Source of the DNA: JAKAXG01 sp035702985
Lineage (GTDB): Bacteria > Actinomycetota > Acidimicrobiia > Acidimicrobiales > Palsa-688
DNA: 64,000 nt
Reading direction: 5' to 3'
Assembly: GCA_035702985.1 (NCBI GenBank)
Contig: DASSZD010000070.1
Location: forward strand, 1-64,000
Each line of letters starts with the position of its first letter. The stretch's first letter is position 1. The notes under the pieces were generated by a model. The model was not told the origin of the DNA and made no database searches. It saw only the letters and a program-made list of their open reading frames with translations. This document shows, in pieces, positions 33,357 through 43,055 of this stretch. A program made the translations under genes and the position numbers.

Positions 33357-34349
33357 ATGGCCAGCGTGGAGACAGTGCGGGGACCGGTGGACACGTCGGA
33401 GTTGGGGCGGACCTACATGCACGAGCACGTCTTCGTGCTGACCCCAGACGTGCAGCAGAACTACCCCGACGAGTGGGGGGACGAGGACTCGAGGGTCGCC
33501 GACGCGGTGGCCAAGCTCAAGGCGGCGGCCGCCCAGGGCACCCGCACCTTCGTGGACCCGACGGTGGTCGGGCTGGGCCGGTACATACCGAGGATCCAGC
33601 GGGTGGCGGAACAGGTCCCGGAGCTGAACATCATCGTGGCCACCGGCTGCTACACCTACGACGCCGTCCCCTTCTTCTTCCACTTCCGGGGACCGGCGCT
33701 CAGCGAGGCGGTCGGGGTGGAACTGCCCGACCCCATGGTGGACATGTTCGTCAAGGACATCACCGAGGGCATCGCCGGTACCGGGGTGAGGGCGGCGTTC
33801 CTGAAATGCGCCATCGACGCCGGGGGCATGACCGCCGGGGTGGCCCGGATCATGAGGGCGGTGGCCCGGGCCCACCGCCAGACCGGGGCCCCCATCACCG
33901 TCCACACCCATCCGGGCAGCCACACCGGGCTGGACGTCAAGAAGCTCATGTGCGACGACGAGGGCGTGGACCCCTCCCGGGTCGTGCTGGGCCACAGCGG
34001 CGACTCCGCCGACGTGGACCACCTGAGCCGGCTGGCCGACACGGGCTTCATCCTGGGGATGGACCGCTTCGGGATCAACGTCGGGACCACCTTCGAGGCC
34101 CGCTGCGACACCGTCGTGGAGATGTGCCGGCGGGGTTACGCCGACCGTATGGTGCTGTCCCACGACGCCGCCTGCTACATCGACTGGATCGACCCCAACG
34201 TGGTGGCGGCCATGGAGCAGTGGCACTACCTGCACATCGGCGACGATGTCCTGCCCTACCTGCGCCAGCACGGGGTGACCGAGGACCAGATCGACACGAT
34301 GCTGGTCGCCAACCCCCGCCGTTACTTCGAGAACACCACCGCCTACTGA
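33357..34349 (+). CDS. Phosphotriesterase-like lactonase (PLL family)
   Basis: The 330-residue (beta/alpha)8 metal hydrolase has the complete PTE active site. H22 and H24 lie in TYMHEHVF, the bridging carbamylated lysine is K150 in AAFLKCAIDAGG, H183 lies in TVHTHP, H213 in VLGHSGD and D270 in VLSHDAACY. Bacterial members usually hydrolyse lactones, with weak organophosphate activity. RYFENTTAY ends the protein in the way of the Php/PLL branch. Its ATG has a GGGAGGG site. It is followed 18 bp later by an ACAD10/11-like gene with its own strong ribosome site, so the two probably form an operon for opening lactones and degrading the resulting hydroxy acids. Confidence 0.9.
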   Translation: MASVETVRGPVDTSELGRTYMHEHVFVLTPDVQQNYPDEWGDEDSRVADAVAKLKAAAAQGTRTFVDPTVVGLGRYIPRIQRVAEQVPELNIIVATGCYTYDAVPFFFHFRGPALSEAVGVELPDPMVDMFVKDITEGIAGTGVRAAFLKCAIDAGGMTAGVARIMRAVARAHRQTGAPITVHTHPGSHTGLDVKKLMCDDEGVDPSRVVLGHSGDSADVDHLSRLADTGFILGMDRFGINVGTTFEARCDTVVEMCRRGYADRMVLSHDAACYIDWIDPNVVAAMEQWHYLHIGDDVLPYLRQHGVTEDQIDTMLVANPRRYFENTTAY

Positions 34350-34367
34350 CCCCCGGAGGTCCGCCTG

Positions 34368-35639
34368 ATGCCTGCCAACCCGCTCAACACCGACGACTTC
34401 GGAGGAGAACTGTTCAACCTGGGAATTTCCCCCCAGGCCCGGCCCCTGCTCGACAAGGTGAAGAAGTTCATCACCGAGGAAGTGGCGCCCATGTCGGAGA
34501 AGTACTTCGCCCTCGGCGAGGGCCGGGCCGACCGGTGGAGCTTCGCCCCGGGCCAGCTGGAGCTGCTCGACGGGGTGAAGGCCAAGGCCAAGGCCGAGGG
34601 CCTGTGGAACTTCTTCCTGCCCAACGCCGAGACCGGCGAGGGCCTGGCCAACCTGGACTACGCCTACATCGCCTTCGAGCTGGGGAAGAACCCCCTGGCG
34701 TCGGAGTGCCTCAACTGCTCCGCGCCCGACACCGGCAACATGGAGGTGCTGGAGCGGGTGGGCACGCCGGAGCAGAAGAAGCAGTGGCTGGAGCCGCTTC
34801 TGGCCGGCGAGATCCGCTCCGCCTACGCCATGACCGAGCCGGACCTGGCGTCCTCCGACGCCCGCAACATCGCCTGCTCGGCGGTGCTCGACGGCGAGGA
34901 GTGGGTGATCAACGGCGAGAAGTACTACATCTCCGGCGCCGGTGACCCCCGCTGCCGGATCATGATCGTCATGGTGCGGACCAACCCCGACGCCGCCCCG
35001 AACCTGCAGCAGTCCCAGATCCTGGTGCCCATCGACACCCCCGGCGTGGAGGTGCTCGGCCCCATGCTGGTCTTCGGCCACGACGACGCCCCGCACGGGC
35101 ACATGCACCTGCGCTTCACCGACGTGCGGGTGCCCAAGGAGAACATCCTCCTCGGTGAGGGTCGGGGCTTCGAGATCTCCCAGCTGCGCCTCGGCCCGGG
35201 CCGCATCCACCACTGCATGCGCTCCATCGGGGCGGCGGAGAAGGCTCTCCAGCTCATGGTGGAGCGGGGCCTGTCCCGCCAGGCGTTCGGCAAGCCGATC
35301 ATCACCCTGGGCAAGAACACCGAGTGGGTGTCGCGGGCCCGCATCGAGATAGAGGCGATGCGGCTCATGGTCCTCAAGGCGGCCAAGGCCATGGACCTGA
35401 TGGGCAACGCCGACGCCCGGGTATGGGTCTCGGCGGTCAAGGCCATGGTGCCGGAACGGGTGTGCCAGATCATCGACCAGGCCATCCAGATCCACGGCGC
35501 CACCGGCATCTCGCAGTGGACGCCACTCGCCGACATGTACACCTCGCAGCGCACCCTGCGCTTCGCCGACGGCCCCGACGAGGTCCACCACATGGTCGTG
35601 GGCCGGGCCGAGATAGCCCGCTACAGCGCCGCCCGCTAG
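34368..35639 (+). CDS. ACAD10/ACAD11-like acyl-CoA dehydrogenase
   Basis: The 423-residue flavoprotein has the ACAD layout: an N-terminal helical bundle, SAYAMTEPDLASSDARNI as the FAD motif near 146-163, a beta domain with GEEWVINGEKYYISGAGDPR, and a C-terminal domain with GRIHHCMRSIGAAEKAL, QAFGKPI, and QIHGATGISQWTPLADMY. The motif set matches the branch of human ACAD10/ACAD11 and the bacterial LvaC, which processes phosphorylated 4-hydroxyacyl-CoA to 2- or 3-enoyl products. A GGAGG site lies 10 nt before the ATG. Because APH-like kinases are also in the window, the LvaC-like role is attractive but not proven. Confidence 0.9.
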   Translation: MPANPLNTDDFGGELFNLGISPQARPLLDKVKKFITEEVAPMSEKYFALGEGRADRWSFAPGQLELLDGVKAKAKAEGLWNFFLPNAETGEGLANLDYAYIAFELGKNPLASECLNCSAPDTGNMEVLERVGTPEQKKQWLEPLLAGEIRSAYAMTEPDLASSDARNIACSAVLDGEEWVINGEKYYISGAGDPRCRIMIVMVRTNPDAAPNLQQSQILVPIDTPGVEVLGPMLVFGHDDAPHGHMHLRFTDVRVPKENILLGEGRGFEISQLRLGPGRIHHCMRSIGAAEKALQLMVERGLSRQAFGKPIITLGKNTEWVSRARIEIEAMRLMVLKAAKAMDLMGNADARVWVSAVKAMVPERVCQIIDQAIQIHGATGISQWTPLADMYTSQRTLRFADGPDEVHHMVVGRAEIARYSAAR

Positions 35640-35702
35640 AGCCCGCTGAGCCCGGAGCTCATTGTGTGCACTACACCTGCAAATAGCGCGGGTAGTCTCA
35701 GG

Positions 35703-35718
35703 GGGTCCGCGCGGACCC
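35703..35718. terminator. 16-bp GC palindrome between convergent genes
   Basis: GGGTCCGC followed directly by GCGGACCC forms a perfect 16-bp inverted repeat with no extra loop (effectively a 6-bp stem with loop CGCG). It lies 4 nt past the minus-strand oxidoreductase stop and 63 nt past the plus-strand dehydrogenase stop. No T-tract follows, so bidirectional termination or a protein-binding palindrome are both possible. Confidence 0.45.
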
Positions 35719-35722
35719 TCGG

Positions 35723-37153
35723 TCAGAGCCCGTAGGCCTCCAGCAGTCGCAACCACACCTCGCTGATGGTCGGGTAGGACGGCACGGCGTGCCACAGCCG
35801 CTCCAGCGGCACCTCCCCGACCACGGCGACGGTGGCGGCGTGGAGCAGCTCGGCCACGCCGGGCCCCACGAAGGTGGCGCCCACCACCACCCGCCGCCGG
35901 GCGTCGACCACCATGCGGGCCCGGCCCCGGTAGCCGTCGGCGTAGAGCGACGCGCCGGCCACCCGGCCCAGGTCGTAGTCGACCACGTCCACCCCGATCC
36001 CCGCCTGCCGGGCGGACTGCTCGGTGTGGCCCACCGATGCCACCTCCGGGGAGGTGAACACGACCGACGGGACGGCGGCGTGGTCGGCGGTGGCGCTGTA
36101 GGCGTCCCAGGCGGCGCTGTCGACCCGGCCCCGCGCCCGGGCGGCGATCACGTCGCCGCACAGCCGGGCCTGGTACTTGCCCTGATGGGTCAGCAGGGCC
36201 CGGTGGTTGACGTCGCCGACGGCGTACAGCCAGCCGCCCGGCACCCCGCTCACCTGCATGGTGTCATCCACGGGCAGCCACGAGCCCGGTTCCAGGCCCA
36301 CCTGCTCCAGCCCGACGTCGCCGGTCCGGGGCCGTCGGCCGGCCGCCACCAGGATCTCATCCGCTTCCAGCGAGCCACCCCCGGCCAGCCTCACCGTCAC
36401 CCGGCCCGACCGGTCACGCTCCACCGCCTCCGCCGCCACCCCGGTCCGCACGTCGATCCCGGCGGAAGCCATGGCCCCGGCCAGCATCTCCCCGGCGAAG
36501 GGCTCGTGGCCCGGCAGCAGCCGGTCACCCAGCTCCACCACGGTCACCCGGCTGCCCAGGCTCGACCAGGCCTGGGCCATCTCGCATCCCACCACTCCCC
36601 CGCCCAGCACCACCAGTTCGGGGGGCACGTGGCGGGAGCTGGTGGCGTCCCGGCTGGTCCAGGGCCGGCTGGCCGCCAGGCCGGCGACGGGAGGTACAGC
36701 GGCATCGGAGCCGGTGGCGATCACCACCGCCTGCCCGGCCTCGAGCGTGGAAGACCCGTCCGGGCCGTCGACGCCCACCCGGCGCACCCCCGACAGGCGG
36801 CCGTGGCCCCGGATCAGGGTGATGCCGGTGCTGTCCAGCCACTCGACCTGGCCCCGGTCGGCCCAGTGGCTGGCAAATCCGTCCCGCCGGTCCAGGACCG
36901 CCGGCACGTCCAGCGGGCCGCCCACCACCTGGCGGGCTCCGGCCACGGCCCGGGCCTCGTCGAGGGCCTGCCCGGGCCGGAGCAGGGCCTTGCTCGGCAT
37001 GCACGCCCAGTACGAGCACTCCCCGCCCACCAGCTCGGACTCCACCACGGCGGCGGTCAGGCCGGCCCGCACGGCCCGGTCGGCGACGTTCTCGCCGGCG
37101 GGCCCCGCGCCGATGACCACCACGTCGAACAGCGTGACCGGGGATTCGGACAT
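35723..37153 (-). CDS. FAD-dependent pyridine nucleotide-disulfide oxidoreductase
   Basis: The 476-residue flavoprotein has the fold of lipoamide dehydrogenase and mercuric reductase. FAD binding is seen at VVVIGAGPAGENVADRA (residues 11-27), and the redox pair is C-x4-C in GGECSYWACMPSKALLRP. A second Rossmann motif LVVLGGGVVGCEMAQAW binds NAD(P)H, and YAVGDVNHRALLTHQGKYQAR holds the second FAD contact. The C-terminal dimerisation domain has AVPSVVFTSPEVASVGHTE and HAVPSYPTISEVWLRLLEAYG. The final histidine-glutamate pair typical of true disulfide reductases is only partly matched, so the disulfide substrate is uncertain. A GGAGG site supports the ATG at 37153; the frame is open to 37393 but not protein-like. 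Confidence 0.88.
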   Translation of the reverse strand: MSESPVTLFDVVVIGAGPAGENVADRAVRAGLTAAVVESELVGGECSYWACMPSKALLRPGQALDEARAVAGARQVVGGPLDVPAVLDRRDGFASHWADRGQVEWLDSTGITLIRGHGRLSGVRRVGVDGPDGSSTLEAGQAVVIATGSDAAVPPVAGLAASRPWTSRDATSSRHVPPELVVLGGGVVGCEMAQAWSSLGSRVTVVELGDRLLPGHEPFAGEMLAGAMASAGIDVRTGVAAEAVERDRSGRVTVRLAGGGSLEADEILVAAGRRPRTGDVGLEQVGLEPGSWLPVDDTMQVSGVPGGWLYAVGDVNHRALLTHQGKYQARLCGDVIAARARGRVDSAAWDAYSATADHAAVPSVVFTSPEVASVGHTEQSARQAGIGVDVVDYDLGRVAGASLYADGYRGRARMVVDARRRVVVGATFVGPGVAELLHAATVAVVGEVPLERLWHAVPSYPTISEVWLRLLEAYGL

Positions 37154-37416
37154 GTCGGTTCCTCCCAACGAGGTCGGTAGGCGGTCCAAACTACGGCGCC
37201 GGCCGGCCGTGCGCCCGCGGCAGCCGGGAACGCCCCACGCCAGCGCCTGTGTCACCAAGCCGGTGGACTTCACCTGGTTCACCGACGTCGTGCGCCGGAT
37301 CGACGACTTCTCCTCCACCATCGTCCGGCTGGCACAATCGTGACCGACGACCAGTTGGAAGCTGCGCCGTCTGGGTATAGACAGCGGGTGCAAACGGGCG
37401 CCGGATCTGGGAGGCG
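37154..37416. other. 263-bp intergenic region upstream of the DoxX-like gene
   Basis: No confident gene is seen. A GTG-started 25-codon frame near 37266-37343 (VDFTWFTDVVRRIDDF and onward) and an antisense frame exist but neither has supporting context. TATAGA at 37377-37382 could be a -10 box and GGGAGG is the ribosome site for the gene at 37417. Confidence 0.45.
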
Positions 37417-37860
37417 ATGATGAAGTTCAAGCTGTGGCACGTGCCGGTACGGGCAGCGACCGGGGCGTTCATCCTCAACTCGGGCCTGTCCAAGCTGCAG
37501 TCCAACGATGACGAGATGCACAAGGGCGTGCACGGCATGGCGTCCACCGCCTACCCCCAGGTTGGTGGCCTCGAGCCGAAGACCTTCACCCGCATCCTGG
37601 GCGCGGCCGAAACGGCCCTCGGAGCGGCCCTTCTCGCCCCGTTCATCAGCCCGGGGCTGGCCGGCGCTGGCCTCACCGCTTTCTCGGCCGGGCTGATGGG
37701 CATGTACTTCAAGATCCCGGGGATGACTGAGGACGGGATCCGGCCCAGCCGCCAGGGCCTGGCCATGGCCAAGGACAGCTGGCTGCTGGCCATAGGCGTG
37801 GCGCTGATGCTCGACCGGGCCTCCAACAAGGTCCGCGACACCATTCCCACCAGGTCCTGA
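37417..37860 (+). CDS. DoxX-like membrane protein
   Basis: The 147-residue protein has about four hydrophobic segments: VRAATGAFILNSGLSKL, TRILGAAETALGAALLAPF, GLTAFSAGLMGMYFKIPGM and DSWLLAIGVALML. The first, with a glycine-rich start, resembles the DoxX/SURF4-type helix 1. DoxX proteins have been linked to thiosulfate:quinone oxidation or stress tolerance, but this protein is short and could be any four-helix membrane protein. The ATG follows GGGAGG by 3 nt. Only 28 bp separate it from treY, so it may be the first gene of the trehalose operon. Confidence 0.72.
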   Translation: MMKFKLWHVPVRAATGAFILNSGLSKLQSNDDEMHKGVHGMASTAYPQVGGLEPKTFTRILGAAETALGAALLAPFISPGLAGAGLTAFSAGLMGMYFKIPGMTEDGIRPSRQGLAMAKDSWLLAIGVALMLDRASNKVRDTIPTRS

Positions 37861-37888
37861 CCCCCACCCACCAGGGGCAGCGGTCGGG

Positions 37889-40537
<2,649 letters not shown>

Positions 40538-40538
40538 G

Positions 40539-42383
40539 ATGTGGACCTTCGAGGTGTGGGCTCCCGACGCGTCGGCAGTGGAGCTCGATTGCGGCGGCCG
40601 GCGCTCCGCCATGGAGCCGGCGCCCGGCGGCTGGTGGACGTCGGCGGTGGCCGATGCCGGCCCCGGGGACCGCTACGGCTTCTCGCTCGACGGGGGCCCC
40701 ACCCGGCCCGATCCCCGCTCCCCGTGCCAGCCCGACGGCGTGCACGGCCTGTCGCAGGTGGTGGACCACCGGGCCCACCGCTGGTCCGACGCCGGCTGGG
40801 GGGGATTCCACCTGCCCGGCTCGGTCCTCTACGAACTGCACATCGGCACCTTCAGCCCGGAGGGGACCTTCGACGGGGCGGCCGCCCGCCTCCCCCACCT
40901 GAGCTCGCTCGGTGTCGACGCCGTGGAGATCCTGCCGGTCGCCGGCTTCGACGGCAGCCGCGGGTGGGGCTACGACGGGGTGGCGCTCTACAGTCCCCAC
41001 CCGGCCTACGGCGGCCCCGACGGCCTGAAGCGGCTGGTCGACGCCTGCCACCGGGCCGGCATCGGGGTGGTCCTCGACGTGGTCTACAACCATCTGGGCC
41101 CGTCGGGCAACTACCTGTCGGAGTTCGGCCCCTATTTCTCCTCCGCCCACCGGACCAACTGGGGCGACGGGGTCAACCTGGACGGTCCCGGCAGCGACGA
41201 GGTGCGGCGCTTCTTCATCGACAACGCCCTGATGTGGCTGGCCGACTACCACATCGACGGTCTGCGCCTGGACGCGGTGCACGCCCTGGCCGACGACTCG
41301 GCGGTGCACTTCCTGGAGCAGCTGTCCGCCGAGGTCCGTGCCCTCGGCGCCCACCTGGGGCGCCCGCTGGCGCTGATCGCCGAGTCGGACCTCAACGACC
41401 CCCGCTTCGTGCGGCCCGGCCGAGAGGGCGGCTACGGCCTGGATTCGGCCTGGGCGGATGAGTGGCACCACGCCTGGCACGCCGTGTTCAGCGGGGAGAC
41501 CAACGGCTACTACGAGGATTTCGGCTCGCTGGACCAGCTGGCCAAGGCGCTCCGCCAGGCCTGGGTGTACGACGGGATGTGGTCCGGGCACCGCCGGCGC
41601 ACCCACGGCCGGCCGCCGGAGGGGCTGAGCGGGGAGCACTTCGTGGTGTGCACCCAGAACCACGACCAGGTCGGCAACCGGGCGGCCGGCGACCGCAGCA
41701 GCGCCCTGATGCCGGCCGGTCGGCTCAAGGTGGCCGCCGGGCTGCTGCTCACCTCGCCGTTCGTGCCCATGCTGTTCCAGGGCGAGGAGTGGGGGGCGGC
41801 CACCCCGTGGCAGTACTTCACGGACTTCGCGGACCCGGAACTGGGGCGGGCGGTGACCGAGGGCCGCCGGTCGGAGTTCTCCTACTTCGGCTGGAACCCC
41901 GGCGACGTCCCCGACCCGCAGGACCGGGCCACCTTCGAGCGGTCCCGCCTGGACTGGTCCGAGCTGGAGGACCCCGCCCACCTGGAGATACTGCGGTGGT
42001 ACCGGCTGCTGGTCGGTCTGCGCCGCCAGGTCCCCCAGTTGACCGACGGGGACCTGGGCGGGGTCGCCGTGGAGATCGACCGGTCCCGCCAGGCCCTGGT
42101 GGTCCACCGCCGGGACGTCAAGGTGGTGGCCCTGATCGGCCCCGCCCCGGCGGTGGCCGGGGTGGGCCCCGGCCACCGCCTGGTCGCCGCGTCCGAACCC
42201 GGCGTGACCCTGGAGGACGGGCGGCTGCGGATGGAACCGGACAGCCTGGCGGTGGTCCTCGGGCCGGGGGCCGGCGCGGTCACCGGCCCCGGACCGGCCG
42301 GCGTCGGCGAGAAGCGCCACGGCCGCCGCACCGGGACGCCCCCGCCGACGATCCTGACACCCATGGAGTGGGCGTCGATCTAG
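40539..42383 (+). CDS. treZ: Maltooligosyl trehalose trehalohydrolase
   Basis: The 614-residue GH13 enzyme cuts free trehalose from the TreY product. An N-terminal beta domain begins with FEVWAPDASAVELDCGG and contains SVLYELHIGTFSPEGTFDGA. The catalytic nucleophile is D245 in IDGLRLDAVHALADD, the acid/base is E282 in LIAESDLNDPR, and the third acid is D376 in TQNHDQVGNR. The Trp-rich motif LFQGEEWGAATPWQYFTD is typical of TreZ. It lies one base after treY on the same strand. It converges on the DJ-1-like gene across a 12-bp-stem hairpin that probably terminates transcription. Confidence 0.97.
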   Translation: MWTFEVWAPDASAVELDCGGRRSAMEPAPGGWWTSAVADAGPGDRYGFSLDGGPTRPDPRSPCQPDGVHGLSQVVDHRAHRWSDAGWGGFHLPGSVLYELHIGTFSPEGTFDGAAARLPHLSSLGVDAVEILPVAGFDGSRGWGYDGVALYSPHPAYGGPDGLKRLVDACHRAGIGVVLDVVYNHLGPSGNYLSEFGPYFSSAHRTNWGDGVNLDGPGSDEVRRFFIDNALMWLADYHIDGLRLDAVHALADDSAVHFLEQLSAEVRALGAHLGRPLALIAESDLNDPRFVRPGREGGYGLDSAWADEWHHAWHAVFSGETNGYYEDFGSLDQLAKALRQAWVYDGMWSGHRRRTHGRPPEGLSGEHFVVCTQNHDQVGNRAAGDRSSALMPAGRLKVAAGLLLTSPFVPMLFQGEEWGAATPWQYFTDFADPELGRAVTEGRRSEFSYFGWNPGDVPDPQDRATFERSRLDWSELEDPAHLEILRWYRLLVGLRRQVPQLTDGDLGGVAVEIDRSRQALVVHRRDVKVVALIGPAPAVAGVGPGHRLVAASEPGVTLEDGRLRMEPDSLAVVLGPGAGAVTGPGPAGVGEKRHGRRTGTPPPTILTPMEWASI

Positions 42384-42394
42384 AGCCCCCCGGG

Positions 42395-42424
42395 CAGCGC
42401 CGGGATCAGGAGATCCCGGCGCTG
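42395..42424. terminator. 12-bp perfect-stem hairpin between treZ and the DJ-1-like gene
   Basis: CAGCGCCGGGAT (42395-42406) pairs perfectly with ATCCCGGCGCTG (42413-42424) around the loop CAGGAG. It starts 12 nt after the treZ stop and overlaps the last six codons and stop of the minus-strand gene. There is no T-run, but the length and position make a bidirectional terminator the best explanation. Confidence 0.65.
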
Positions 42425-42978
42425 GCCCTGGAGAAGACCTCGACCAGGTTCTGGCAGAACGCCGGCAGATCGTCGGGCTTACGGCTCGACACGATGGTGT
42501 TGGGCCCGGCGGTGCACACGTGCACCTCCTCGTCCACCCAGGTGCCGCCGGCGTTGCGGATGTCGGTCTGCAGGCTGGGCCAGGACGTCATGGTCCGGCC
42601 CCGCACGGCGTCCGCCTCGACCAGCACCCAGCCGCCGTGGCATATGACCGCGACCGGCTTGCCCGCCTCGACCACCTGCTTGACGAACGACACGGCGGCC
42701 GGGTCGGTACGTACCTGGTCCCCGTTGGGCACCCCGCCCGGCAGGACCAGAGCGTCGTAGTCGGAGGCGGAAGCGTCGCCGGTGGTGCGGTCCACCGGGA
42801 ACGTGTCCGCCTTGTCCAGGTGGTTGTACGCCTGGGCCTGGCCCGCCTGGCGGGCCAGCAGCTCCGGCGTCCCGCCGGCGTCCTTGACCGCCTGCCACGG
42901 GGCGGTCAGCTCCGCCTGCTCGATACCCTCGTTCGAAACGATGAACGCCACCCGCACATTGTTGAGTTCGCCAGCCAT
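42406..42978 (-). CDS. DJ-1/PfpI-family class I glutamine amidotransferase-like protein
   Basis: The 190-residue protein has the DJ-1 fold. The nucleophile-elbow cysteine is C113 in PVAVICHGGWVLVEAD with H114 directly after. The acidic residue that tunes the cysteine is in FIVSNEGIEQAEL, and LVLPGGVPNGDQVR is the usual preceding loop. This is the YhbO/PfpI branch, associated with repair of glycated amines or methylglyoxal hydrolysis rather than proteolysis. The ATG at 42978 has GAGGATC a few bases upstream. It lies between the treZ and glgX genes, which is in keeping with protection from sugar-derived aldehydes, but that is only inference. Confidence 0.9.
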   Translation of the reverse strand: MAGELNNVRVAFIVSNEGIEQAELTAPWQAVKDAGGTPELLARQAGQAQAYNHLDKADTFPVDRTTGDASASDYDALVLPGGVPNGDQVRTDPAAVSFVKQVVEAGKPVAVICHGGWVLVEADAVRGRTMTSWPSLQTDIRNAGGTWVDEEVHVCTAGPNTIVSSRKPDDLPAFCQNLVEVFSRASAGIS

Positions 42979-43055
42979 CTGAGATCCTCTTTCCGGTTAT
43001 CCGTTGATCTTTTTCGCTACCCGGCTGGGCGGAAGAGGAAACCCCGGGCCCGGGG

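Noticed and set aside
33243..36161. A 972-codon minus-strand frame across the lactonase and dehydrogenase genes
   Set aside because: It is antisense to two convincing enzymes and has no domain signature.
37266..37343. A short plus-strand frame ending in VVRRIDDFSSTIVRLAQS, possibly a gene remnant
   Set aside because: It reads a little like protein but has no ribosome site, no TANNNT box and no neighbour to explain it; it is too short to call.
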